A stretch of 64,000 nucleotides of DNA from NCBI GenBank assembly GCA_049323755.1, contig JBMOPE010000030.1, positions 1 to 64,000 on the forward strand, given 5' to 3'. The first letter of the stretch is position 1. Each line of letters starts with the position of its first letter. Below are positions 1-8,036 of this stretch, piece after piece. The notes beneath the pieces were generated by a model, which did no database searches, was not told the DNA's origin, and saw only the letters and a program-made list of their open reading frames with translations. The position numbers and the translations under genes were made by a program. Origin of the DNA: BRHc4a sp049323755. Its GTDB lineage: Bacteria > Bacillota > Desulfotomaculia > Desulfotomaculales > Desulfocucumaceae.

Positions 1-30
1 GACAATTAAGGCCTTTTAAGTATAATGCGT

Positions 31-75
31 TAAAAGGGGGCAATTGCATTAATAGCCAATTGTCCCCTCAAAATA
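31..75. repeat. Imperfect inverted repeat ending in GTCCCC
   Basis: A hairpin made of GGGGGCAATTG and CCAATTGTCCCC flanks a short spacer. The GGGGACA/TGTCCCC half recurs near 4829, 50167 and 54925. It lies downstream of the leftmost transporter operon and could terminate it, but there is no clear T-run. A REP-like dispersed hairpin is the alternative. Confidence 0.4.
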
Positions 76-126
76 CTGCCTTATTTTATATCGATTTGGA
101 CTTTACACAAAGTTCGGGATAGACCC

Positions 127-146
127 AGGGCCTGGCACCATTCGTC
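127..146. repeat. Dispersed 20-bp repeat, copy 1
   Basis: An identical 20-bp sequence beginning AGGGCCTGGCACC occurs here and at 2763-2782. GTGCC/GGCACC motifs of this kind are typical of REP-like sequences associated with Y1 (RAYT) transposases, and a decayed transposase of that family lies at 2463-2720. The two copies flank the CDF transporter pair. Confidence 0.7.
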
Positions 147-151
147 ATTAT

Positions 152-1129
152 CTATAGATTACAGCCAAGCTCCTCTTTTTCCCTTTCCCAGTCATTTATA
201 TTGTTATCTGCGATAATTTCAATATTTATCTCCTTTACAATATCCAGCCTTTTAACTATTCTTTTTTCTACCTCGGCAACAATGTCGTCCGCCAGCTCAA
301 TATCAAGCCTTGGCTTTGTTTCTATTGTCATATTGACCAGGAGAGAGTGAGCTCCTATATACATTGTTTTAATATCCTTAACATCGGTAACGCCAGGGGT
401 ATTTATTGCTATATCTCCAATTCTCCTGACAATATTGGGGTGAGCCGCCCTGCCCACGATCATATCCCTGTTTTCGTAGGCTAACATAATGGCTAATGCT
501 CCCAGCATAACGCCAATGACGATGGACGCTATGCCGTCATAAACAATGTTATTTGTAATTTCGCTTATAGTTATTGCAACCAGTGCTATGATAACTCCGA
601 CAAGGGCGGCAATATCTTCCCAAAACACGAATTTGACGGCTGGATTAGCCACGTTGTTGATATTTTTAAAGGAAGCAGGTATTATTTTAAACCCTTTAAC
701 CTGTATTCCTACATCGTTTATAACAGCGCGCATGGCTGCCCGGACAGCATATATCTCAAACAGCGCTGCCAGCGAAAGCGCAATGGTTATCAGCTCAACT
801 GCTGCTATAGGGTGGGGACTAACAACCTGGTGATATCCCCTGGTTAATGAACCCATGCTGGTAACGCCAAACATGAAAACCGATGCAATGAATGACCAGA
901 AATAAACCTCTTTACCGTAGCCAAATGGATGCTCCAAATCCGGCGGCCGGCAGGCCAGTTTCATACCTATAAGGAGAAAGACACTGTTTACAGCGTCGGA
1001 CAGTGAGTGTAGGGCTTCTGCGAACATAGCCGCACTGTTGCCAACCCATGCTGCGATTGCTTTGGTTAGAAAAATTAAGAGATTTGCAAACAGGGCAATC
1101 CAAACCGCCCTGAAGCCTGATGAATGCAA
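152..1129 (-). CDS. Cation diffusion facilitator (CDF) transporter
   Basis: Predicted inner-membrane divalent-metal/proton antiporter of 325 aa. The family signature HPFGYGKE starts near residue 67. TM2 carries the HxxxD metal pair (H41, D45 in HSLSD). TM5 has WED (residues 170-172) where most bacterial CDFs have HxxxD, which recalls the ZnT9-like branch. A cytoplasmic ferredoxin-like metal-sensing domain follows from about residue 240. It is the second gene of a two-gene operon, 68 bases after its paralogue at 1198-2178. Substrate is not determinable; Zn, Mn or Fe are possible. The closest relation in the window is its neighbour, which suggests tandem duplication. Confidence 0.88.
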   Translation of the reverse strand: MHSSGFRAVWIALFANLLIFLTKAIAAWVGNSAAMFAEALHSLSDAVNSVFLLIGMKLACRPPDLEHPFGYGKEVYFWSFIASVFMFGVTSMGSLTRGYHQVVSPHPIAAVELITIALSLAALFEIYAVRAAMRAVINDVGIQVKGFKIIPASFKNINNVANPAVKFVFWEDIAALVGVIIALVAITISEITNNIVYDGIASIVIGVMLGALAIMLAYENRDMIVGRAAHPNIVRRIGDIAINTPGVTDVKDIKTMYIGAHSLLVNMTIETKPRLDIELADDIVAEVEKRIVKRLDIVKEINIEIIADNNINDWEREKEELGCNL

Positions 1130-1197
1130 TTTTGATTACACCTTCCTTTTTGCAATAAAAGAAACCTGCACCTAAAAAAGGGCAGGCAAAATTTGAA

Positions 1198-2178
1198 TCA
1201 TACAAATTCGGTAAGTGCCAGGGTTTTTTTCTGGGAAACAGCTTTCTTCCAGCCCTGCACCTTATCATCTGCTACAGCCTCAATGTTTATGTGTTTTACA
1301 TTGCATAAATTGCCTTCAATTATTTTTTCAACTTCATTTACCACGTCGTCTACTTCGTCAACCTTTAGGCCGGATTTAACCTGAATTTCCATATTTAATA
1401 AAAGGCACTGAGATCCCATGTGCATGGTTTTGATGTCAGAGATATCAGTAACTCCGGGCACTTTCATTGCCAGATCGCCAATTAACTGTATAGTTGCCGG
1501 ATTACATGAGCGACCTATAATCAAGTCTTTCAATTGGAAAGCAAGTGCAAGCGCCATGCTCCCCAATATAACACCTACTGCTATTGATGCCAATGCGTCT
1601 ATAATGTAAATGTTGCTAACTTTGGCAGCAATTATCGCCACAAGGGATATGGTAGTTGCAATCACAGTGGATGCATTTTGCACAATTATAGTTTTGTTTA
1701 CAGAGTTGTTATATCTTTTAAATTGTCTGATTCCATCCAATAGGCTAGAGTTGTAAAAGATTTTCCCAATAAAGTTGAATGAGCCATATAACAGAATAAT
1801 CTCGTGAACCAGGGCAATTACAAGGATAATAACCATTAGCGGGCTAATATTTATATCCTTCTTTTCCAATAGCTGGCTGTACCCCTGGCTAATGGCTCCC
1901 ATACTGGCAAAGCCAAGCATAAAAACTGAAGCAACGAATGACCAAAAGTAAATCTCCTTGCCGTATCCGAACGGGTGGTCAGTGTCAGCCGGGCGGGCAG
2001 CCTTTTTTATTCCAAGATAAGAAAACAGATTGTTTATCGAATTACTGAGAGAGTTTAGCGCCGATGCGTACATTGCCGCGCTTCCGCTTGAGAATGCCAG
2101 CGCACCCTTTAATATTCCTAGTGTCACATTAATAAACATGTTAATTCTAAGGGTACGCCAACCTGATGGGTCGTCCAT
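1198..2178 (-). CDS. CDF-family paralogue lacking transport-site residues
   Basis: A 326-aa CDF-fold protein paralogous to the downstream gene: HPFGYGKE near residue 68, the same membrane topology and the same C-terminal domain. All four metal-site positions that can be aligned are changed. TM2 reads NSLSN (N42, N46) instead of HSLSD, and TM5 reads VQN instead of WED near residue 166. Charged ligands are thus replaced by amides while the fold is kept. This resembles eukaryotic ZnT6, an inactive partner of ZnT5 (known from that family). I infer a regulatory or heterodimer subunit, or a transporter with another substrate. It is first in the operon. Confidence 0.85.
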   Translation of the reverse strand: MDDPSGWRTLRINMFINVTLGILKGALAFSSGSAAMYASALNSLSNSINNLFSYLGIKKAARPADTDHPFGYGKEIYFWSFVASVFMLGFASMGAISQGYSQLLEKKDINISPLMVIILVIALVHEIILLYGSFNFIGKIFYNSSLLDGIRQFKRYNNSVNKTIIVQNASTVIATTISLVAIIAAKVSNIYIIDALASIAVGVILGSMALALAFQLKDLIIGRSCNPATIQLIGDLAMKVPGVTDISDIKTMHMGSQCLLLNMEIQVKSGLKVDEVDDVVNEVEKIIEGNLCNVKHINIEAVADDKVQGWKKAVSQKKTLALTEFV

Positions 2179-2280
2179 AAAAGGTAAACCACACTCCTTA
2201 TTATATATTGCAGTATATATAAATATTAAATTAATAGATTGATATTCCTTCTATTATTTTTTTGATATATTGATATTTAA

Positions 2281-2443
2281 TTACAGCCTTATATTCCTAA
2301 GTCTTGCCACCCTTTCCTGGATTGGAGGGTGAGTGCTGAACAGTTTCATAAGCGATGCGCGGCTGATTCCAGCTTAAGCAGCGCGTTAGCCAGGCCGTCG
2401 CTTGTTCTGGCAATTTTTGCCGAATAGCGACAGGGGTGTAAAA
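2281..2443 (-). pseudogene. Remnant of htpX-like M48 metalloprotease (C-terminus)
   Basis: The minus strand encodes the end of an M48/HtpX peptidase: STHPPIQERVARL then LRNIRL and a stop at 2281-2283. Upstream, in another frame, DGLANALLKLE matches the family segment that normally precedes it by several dozen residues. The HEXXH active site and the membrane segments are absent. The fragment is therefore both truncated and frameshifted or deleted internally. It abuts a transposase remnant, which may explain the loss. Confidence 0.7.
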
Positions 2444-2462
2444 TTTTGGCAAGAGGGGCGGG

Positions 2463-2720
2463 GTGGAATATCCGGGAGTGCTGTATCATGTGATACAGCG
2501 GGGAAATAACAAGGAACACATATTTGAAAGAACTGGGGATAAAGAATACTTAATAGAGCAGCTAAGGAAGTCAGTAGCGGTGGATGGCATAGTGATAAGA
2601 TATATTCACAAGAATCCCGTCAGGGCAGGGATTTGTTCCAAAACACAGGGATTACCACTGGGATACTCTATGGAAGAAATTGCAAGTTATATCAGAGTTT
2701 CCGCAGTGGCAGTGTTTTAA
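2463..2720 (+). pseudogene. Remnant of REP-associated Y1 transposase (RAYT)
   Basis: Begins with EYPGVLYHVIQRGNN and later has RYIHKNPVRAG, the two hallmark blocks of the Transposase_17 / Y1_Tnp family. In a complete enzyme these blocks are far apart and the catalytic Tyr lies between or after them. Here they are joined by about 40 residues, so most of the middle is deleted. The expected N-terminal start (LARG, TTG near 2449) is in a different frame from EYPGV, so the 5' end is also shifted. Nonfunctional, but consistent with the REP-like repeats nearby. Confidence 0.75.
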
Positions 2721-2762
2721 ATATATCAATAGACAGGGCAATTCAATAAGTTAAAAAAGTTA

Positions 2763-2782
2763 AGGGCCTGGCACCATTCGTC
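2763..2782. repeat. Dispersed 20-bp repeat, copy 2
   Basis: Identical to 127-146. Similarity continues weakly beyond it (TATAGATTA follows both). It sits just after the RAYT transposase remnant, as expected of a REP-type target or end. Confidence 0.7.
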
Positions 2783-2882
2783 CTTGCTGATAAATATAGA
2801 TTATAAAGACATAAAGTTAGTTAATCAGACAGCTTTATGGATAAAATATGCACAAACGCCCGGGTTTTTCCGGGAGGATTAT

Positions 2883-3860
2883 TCACAACTCATGCTCTTC
2901 TGTCCGGGAGCCATTTATCACCGTATTATCCGGCTTTCTTGTCCATAATATGTTAAGCATGACCCCTATTATTATAACCATGCCGCCCAGAATTTGCTTT
3001 AGACTAATCACTTCATTAAGGATTACAACGGAGAAAAGCACACCGAAAACAGGAACCAGGTTCATTAGAATTACCGCAGAGCTTGACGGCACCTTTCTGA
3101 GGCCGTATGCATATAAGTAAAAAGCCAGCAAAGAACAGAAAACACCCAGATATATCACGGCAATCAATGAATCTGTAATAGGAAAAGTCCATCGGTCGGC
3201 CTCGAAGAGAATAAGGGGCAGAAACCCTATAGCGCCGGCCGCAGTCTGGTAAAAGGTGATGGTGGTCATGGAATAGGTTGAAACCACTGTACTGGTGATA
3301 AAGTTGTAGCATGCCCACACCACTCCGGCCAGGACAAGTAAAATGTTGCCGAAAAGCCTGTCTGAGGCTTCAGAAGAATGGCCGCCGGAAACAATAATAT
3401 ATACGCCGCCAATTGCCAGCCCGACGCCGATATATGATATCGGCGGGAACTTCGCCCGGAAAAGCAGTGATTCCAGCAGCATTGTTATCGCCGGATAAGA
3501 GGACACGATTAGGGCGGCGTCCGAAGCGGTACTATATTTTACTCCCACGTTCTCCAGCGAAAAGTAGACGGTGATCCCCAAAAAACCGCTTAGTGCCAGT
3601 TTTGCTAAATCCTTCGGCGCGGGTTTTATTATATTCTTCCGTATGGCCAAAAAAGTTCCAATAAGAGCCGCGGCCAGTCCAAACCGTATTAAGCCCAGGC
3701 CCAGTGGAGGAAATGATTTTAAGGCTATTTTAGTGGCCACGAAGGAAACGCTCCATATCAATATTGCCGTAATAATGGAAAAAAGGTGATTGTCGAGGCG
3801 CCTTGAATTTCCGAGGGAAAGAGTTGCCGGGCCCGGCCCTGGCTTTGCCTGTACGTTCAA
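2883..3860 (-). CDS. EamA/DMT-family transporter
   Basis: Ten-helix inner-membrane permease of the drug/metabolite transporter superfamily, with two EamA repeats. Many members export amino acids, metabolites or toxic compounds. The open frame runs upstream into the AraC gene, so a start beyond that gene's stop is unlikely. I chose TTG at 3860 because AAAGGA lies about 10 bases upstream and no ATG or GTG occurs before the first helix. This gives 325 aa. It follows the AraC-family gene by 40 bases on the same strand, so the regulator probably controls it. Substrate unknown. Confidence 0.82.
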   Translation of the reverse strand: MNVQAKPGPGPATLSLGNSRRLDNHLFSIITAILIWSVSFVATKIALKSFPPLGLGLIRFGLAAALIGTFLAIRKNIIKPAPKDLAKLALSGFLGITVYFSLENVGVKYSTASDAALIVSSYPAITMLLESLLFRAKFPPISYIGVGLAIGGVYIIVSGGHSSEASDRLFGNILLVLAGVVWACYNFITSTVVSTYSMTTITFYQTAAGAIGFLPLILFEADRWTFPITDSLIAVIYLGVFCSLLAFYLYAYGLRKVPSSSAVILMNLVPVFGVLFSVVILNEVISLKQILGGMVIIIGVMLNILWTRKPDNTVINGSRTEEHEL

Positions 3861-3900
3861 TAATCTCAGTCCTTTTACGCGTATGGCTGTTTTAAAGCAA

Positions 3901-4725
3901 TCAGTTTTTATGCTCCTGGAAGTAGAAGCCGGGAGTGATGCCGACCGAACGTTTAAAGCGGTTGGCAAAGTGGCTTTGATCGCTGAAGCCGGTTTCAAGG
4001 GCGACTTCCTTGGGAGGTATTCCCTGCTTGAGCAGTTTCTTGGCGTGGCTTATTCTTATGCTGTCCAGATAAGAATGGGGCGGCATGCCTACTTCATTGC
4101 AAAACACTCTTAAAAAATAGTAGCGGCTCAACCTCACGTATTCCGCAAGCTCACTAAGTGTTATCTTCTGCGACCAGCATGAGTGGATATATTCGCGAGC
4201 CCTGCGAACCGCTTCCCGCTCCCGGCCAATGGAAAGTAGAGGGTGCCTTATTTCCGCGGTTTTTTTTATTATGCCGCACAGTGCGTTAAGGAAATGTGAT
4301 TCTGTTTCCATAATGTTCGCATCACTTAAAAGCGAGGCATAAAGATTCCTTACACAGCCGGCCAGTATTTGGTTGTCTACACGTATATTGATGAAAAACG
4401 GGCTGTCCTGATGGCGACCGGTCAACTCAACCACAGCTTCCCGCATGTGCGCCATAGTCAGGTATATGGCCCGGTACTCAAAACCCAGGTGATTTGCCGG
4501 CTCACCTGTATGTGCGTCTCCCGGGTTAAGCATTATTAGTCCTCCCGGCGGCGTTTTATACTTGGAGCCGCGATGGGAAAAGGATTGCAGCCCTTTCTCG
4601 ATAAGCCCGATCACGTAATAATCATGCATGTGCACCGGATATGCATGTTTTAGGTAGAAAGCGTGAAATAGCTCAATGTTTAGATTGGTGTTGCAGTGGA
4701 GCATGCTCCATTCCCGGTTTAACAT
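3901..4725 (-). CDS. AraC-family transcriptional regulator
   Basis: A 274-aa DNA-binding regulator. The N-terminal cupin-like AraC ligand-binding domain (HMHDYYVIGLIEKG, near residue 32) is followed by two helix-turn-helix motifs in the last 100 residues, including LSELAEYVRLSRYYFLRVF and ETGFSDQSHFANRFK. This architecture is common in regulators of LysE- or EamA-type exporters. GGAGG stands 7 bases before the ATG. The exporter follows directly, so a substrate-responsive activator of that gene is the simplest reading. Confidence 0.9.
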   Translation of the reverse strand: MLNREWSMLHCNTNLNIELFHAFYLKHAYPVHMHDYYVIGLIEKGLQSFSHRGSKYKTPPGGLIMLNPGDAHTGEPANHLGFEYRAIYLTMAHMREAVVELTGRHQDSPFFINIRVDNQILAGCVRNLYASLLSDANIMETESHFLNALCGIIKKTAEIRHPLLSIGREREAVRRAREYIHSCWSQKITLSELAEYVRLSRYYFLRVFCNEVGMPPHSYLDSIRISHAKKLLKQGIPPKEVALETGFSDQSHFANRFKRSVGITPGFYFQEHKN

Positions 4726-5045
4726 GGTATTCCTCCACGGTTTTCTCTGTGAAAGCCGAATGTGGCGGCTTAGTCTTTATTATAAATAACTGCAGTGCTT
4801 AAGTCTTGAAAGAAATTGCTTTTTAAAAGGGGACAACCCAATATCCCCAAATGTAATTTAAATGGGTCTTCCGGTAAAGCCGGTTTCAGCCGGAGCACCA
4901 GATGGCAATGGGGTTAATATTGGACTTTTTTAACAATCTGTCGAGCTTAAGGACCGTTTTTTTATAGCAAGGAGTATTCTATAGGGAATTATGTTTTATA
5001 TATCGAATTATTAAAATAATTACATCAGCGAAAGGTGCCGGGAAA
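4726..5045. other. Intergenic region with repeat traces
   Basis: 320 bases between divergent genes with no convincing ORF. A GGGGACA motif lies near 4829. Positions 4880-4925 (GTTTCAGCCGGAG, then ATGGGG and ATATT) weakly resemble one end of the 450-bp repeat at 22.5 and 41.6 kb. Promoters for both flanking genes must lie here, but none is clear enough to call. Confidence 0.4.
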
Positions 5046-6311
5046 TTGAGTGACACATCAACAGGAATGAGCAAAAAAGGTACAGGTACCCTGGCTGCCC
5101 TGAGGCACAGGAATTTCAGGCTGTTCTGGGCTGGGCAGTGCGTTTCCCTGGTGGGAGGGTGGATGCAGTATATGGCCCAGGCCTGGCTGGTGCTGGAGAT
5201 GACCGGCTCAGCCTTTCTGCTGGGTATTATATGGGCCTGCCAGTTTGGACCCACCCTTTTGTTTTCCCTGCCGGCCGGGGTAATAGCCGACCGCTTCCCA
5301 AAAAGAAAGCTTATTATTCTTACCCAGTGCGCTAACATGTTACTGGCCCTTATACTGGGGCTGCTGGTGCTGTCAGGCGAGGTAAGGTACTGGCACGTGG
5401 CGGTGCTGGCCCTGCTGCTGGGCATCTCAAATACCCTGGATGTTCCGGCAAGGCAGTCCTTTGTGGTGGAAATGGTGGGCAGGGAGGATTTAATGAATGC
5501 AATAGCCCTAAATTCCTCTATTTTTAACGCCGCCAGGATAATAGGCCCTGCCTTGGCAGGGCTTGTCATAGCCCAAACCGGCACAGCAGCCTGCTTTCTT
5601 ATTAACTCGGCCAGCTTTTTGCCGGTGCTGGCAGGCCTTTTTATGATGAGCATAAAAGATTCGGCTGGAAACAGGGAGGGCAAGGATTTCAGAGGTGAGC
5701 TAATAGGCGGGTTAAGCTATATTCGAAAAACCCCGGAGGTCTTTTACCCCCTGGTGCTTTTGGGCTGCCTGAGCGCCTTTTCCATGAACTTTCATGTGCT
5801 GGTGCCGGTTTACGCAAAGGATATACTTCACCGCGAGGCCCAGGAATTCGGCTTTATGATGACGGCAGTGGGGGCCGGGGCCTTTGTGGCGTCGGGAGCC
5901 CTTGCTGTACTGAGCAGCTTTGGCCCCCGCCTCTCATTTATGTTTATAGGGGCCTTGGGGCTGTGCTTATTTCAGATTGTGCTGGCAGGAATAGACGAAT
6001 ATGTCCAGGCCTTGGTTTTGCTCACCCTTCTCGGGTGGAGCATGGTTACCTTTACCGCCTCTGTAAACAGCTACATCCAGTCCAGGGTCCCCCACGAGCT
6101 GAGGGGCCGGGTTATGAGCGTTTTCATACTTTTGTTTGCCGGGATGATGCCTGTGGGCAGCGTTTTTAGCGGGACTATAACGAAGTTCCTGGGTGTTCAG
6201 GCGGGTTATTTGATCAGTGGGGCCTTAGGGCTCCTGGTCATTATTTCAGTCATGTTGAAGACAAAACAGATCTTTGGGTTTACAATAAGTTTTGAAAAAC
6301 ATAATCATTAA
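5046..6311 (+). CDS. MFS exporter (MFS_3/EntS-like)
   Basis: A 421-aa, twelve-helix major facilitator of the DHA3/EntS-like subgroup. It shows the N-terminal block RHRNFRLFWAGQCVSLVGGW, the loop PAGVIADRFPKRK between TM2 and TM3, and the mid-protein block DVPARQSFVVEMV. Members export siderophores, macrolides or other small molecules; substrate is unknown here. The frame opens with TTG at 5046 behind AAAGGTG. An ATG at 5067 is an alternative. It stands 23 bases before the small membrane/HTH gene and may be cotranscribed with it. Confidence 0.87.
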   Translation: MSDTSTGMSKKGTGTLAALRHRNFRLFWAGQCVSLVGGWMQYMAQAWLVLEMTGSAFLLGIIWACQFGPTLLFSLPAGVIADRFPKRKLIILTQCANMLLALILGLLVLSGEVRYWHVAVLALLLGISNTLDVPARQSFVVEMVGREDLMNAIALNSSIFNAARIIGPALAGLVIAQTGTAACFLINSASFLPVLAGLFMMSIKDSAGNREGKDFRGELIGGLSYIRKTPEVFYPLVLLGCLSAFSMNFHVLVPVYAKDILHREAQEFGFMMTAVGAGAFVASGALAVLSSFGPRLSFMFIGALGLCLFQIVLAGIDEYVQALVLLTLLGWSMVTFTASVNSYIQSRVPHELRGRVMSVFILLFAGMMPVGSVFSGTITKFLGVQAGYLISGALGLLVIISVMLKTKQIFGFTISFEKHNH

Positions 6312-6334
6312 CGGCTTGTAAAGGAGGAAAAACA

Positions 6335-6706
6335 ATGAATGACAACAGGCTTGTGATGTCTCTGTATTTTCTGGGAGCTTCAATACTAATAGCCTGTTTC
6401 TTTTTAGGTTACTCAATAATGTCATTTTCAAAGCAAAACGCCTATTCTACCTCAGAATTGCACCAAAAGAATCAAGTAAGCGCTGATTCTGCTGCAGATA
6501 TGAGGTCCGAGGATATACTATCCTTTTCACAGGCGGCTGTTTATTTAGGTGTTGATGAGATGAAACTCCACAGCCTGGTTGAAGGCTCCAAATACATTGA
6601 CGGAAAAGGCATCCCCTATTATAAAATAGGGGCAGAAATAAGATTCAGCAAAAAAGCGCTGTGTGACTGGAATCAGCACAGCGCGGAGAATCACCTGGAA
6701 TACTGA
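6335..6706 (+). CDS. Membrane-anchored excisionase-type HTH protein
   Basis: A 123-aa protein with one hydrophobic segment at residues 7-29 (LYFLGASILIACFFLGYSI), a polar linker, and a C-terminal MerR/excisionase-like HTH_17 domain from about residue 55. The HTH reads SFSQAAVYLGVDEMKLHSLV, followed by the winged YYKIGAEIRFSKKAL that helix-turn-helix_17 proteins use to place the wing. A consensus AAAGGAGG precedes the ATG by 6 bases. A DNA-binding domain tethered to the membrane is unusual for this family. It follows the MFS exporter closely. Function is unknown; transmembrane transcription control or DNA anchoring is only inference. Confidence 0.75.
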   Translation: MNDNRLVMSLYFLGASILIACFFLGYSIMSFSKQNAYSTSELHQKNQVSADSAADMRSEDILSFSQAAVYLGVDEMKLHSLVEGSKYIDGKGIPYYKIGAEIRFSKKALCDWNQHSAENHLEY

Positions 6707-6758
6707 CAATAAAAATAAAACAAATTTTGTATTCCGACCGGAAATGAATTCTTATGAG

Positions 6759-7907
6759 TTAAAAAATATTCCCCTCCACCTTGCCGCTGGAGTACAGCCG
6801 TGCCGGCGAGAGTGGAGTTGCATCCAGAAGGTCGCACTTTCCGTCCGTAATCAGGCTGGAGGCTATCATGCCTATTGCCGGTGAGTGCATAAACCCGTTG
6901 CCGGCAAATCCGCCTGCTATAAAGAATCCCTTAAGGGCAGGGTGCTCACCCACTATTCCCAGGTAGTCCGGGGTTAGTGATCTTATGCCGACATACGCTC
7001 TGGATATTCTTCCATTTTCCAGGGAGGGTATCCTTAGAACAGCAGCATCAATAAACCCGTCCATCAGTGACCAGTCCACAGAATTGTCAGTGCCGGGGTA
7101 GTAGTCCTTGTCAGTGCCGCCCAGTAAAAGGGTGCCGTTTTTCTCGGCATGAAGGTAAAAGCCGGTGTCCATGTCCACCACCAGCGGGGCGCTGCCTGGT
7201 ATGCCCTCCACCGGTGAACATACGTACACCTGCCTCCTGTAAGGGGAGGCGGGAATGTCCACTTCGGCCATTTTGCCTATCTCAGGCAGGTGGGGACCGG
7301 CGGCATTTACCAGCACAGAGCAGCCTATTTCCCCTGCTGTGGTGGTTATTCCCCTTACATAGCCCCCGGAAATATCAACTCCCGTTACTTCCTCCTCGAA
7401 GAAAGCTTCAACGCCTCTTTTTCTCGCCTGCTTGAAGTAGCCCATGGTTACCCCGTAGGGGTCGGCGTAGCCGTCCAGGTGGCAAAAGGTTCCTCCTATA
7501 AGGTCGTCGGTTTTTAAGTAGGGATGCCTTTTGGCAAGCTCTTCCGGTGAGACAAACTCAGCCGGGACATCAAGTTCTTCAAGTATTTTCAGGTTATCGT
7601 TAAATTGGGAGAGGTTTTTCCGGCTGGCCGAAACAAAAAGGTAGCCTCTCTGCCTGAGATATATTGGGTAATCCATTTCTGAGGGAAAACGTTTCATAAA
7701 GGGAAGGCTTAATTTGGTAAGGGTTACATTGGTCCGGCTGGAAAACTGGTGCCTGATTCCCCCCGTGCAGTTTGCCGTGGAGCCCGAGCAAGGAAATTTT
7801 TCTTTGTCTATTATAGCTATTTTTAACTTTTCATTAAGAGAGAGGTGGTAGGCAATGCTGGTCCCAATAACCCCGGATCCAATTATCACGATGTCAAAGT
7901 TCCTCAA
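6759..7907 (-). CDS. FAD-dependent oxidoreductase (DAO/sarcosine oxidase beta-like)
   Basis: A 382-aa flavoprotein of the D-amino-acid/sarcosine/glycine oxidase fold. The N-terminal dinucleotide motif is VIIGSGVIGTSIAYHLS. The glycine-rich FAD-contact TGGIRHQFSSR lies near residue 48, and the C-terminal GGFAGNGFMHSPAIG is typical for closing over the flavin. Probably cytoplasmic and oxidising an amino or hydroxy acid. In an anaerobe a dehydrogenase role is more likely than an oxidase. No substrate-defining partner is adjacent, and the upstream neighbour is divergent. Confidence 0.85.
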   Translation of the reverse strand: MRNFDIVIIGSGVIGTSIAYHLSLNEKLKIAIIDKEKFPCSGSTANCTGGIRHQFSSRTNVTLTKLSLPFMKRFPSEMDYPIYLRQRGYLFVSASRKNLSQFNDNLKILEELDVPAEFVSPEELAKRHPYLKTDDLIGGTFCHLDGYADPYGVTMGYFKQARKRGVEAFFEEEVTGVDISGGYVRGITTTAGEIGCSVLVNAAGPHLPEIGKMAEVDIPASPYRRQVYVCSPVEGIPGSAPLVVDMDTGFYLHAEKNGTLLLGGTDKDYYPGTDNSVDWSLMDGFIDAAVLRIPSLENGRISRAYVGIRSLTPDYLGIVGEHPALKGFFIAGGFAGNGFMHSPAIGMIASSLITDGKCDLLDATPLSPARLYSSGKVEGNIF

Positions 7908-8036
7908 TGCGGTATCCCTCCCTTATTTTCATATAATTAACTTAATTTATTCAAATTCCTTCCGAGAAAAAGGTTTTTAATTTTTTAACGTAGAATTTAC
8001 AAACTGCGGAAAGCTATTTTCACCGGAGGGTGCATA

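Noticed and set aside
546..833. Plus-strand open frame opposite the first CDF gene
   Set aside because: It is a shadow of the transporter frame with no ribosome site. Similar shadows occur opposite mrfA (37769-38230), thiolase (32073-32480) and res (59234-59818).
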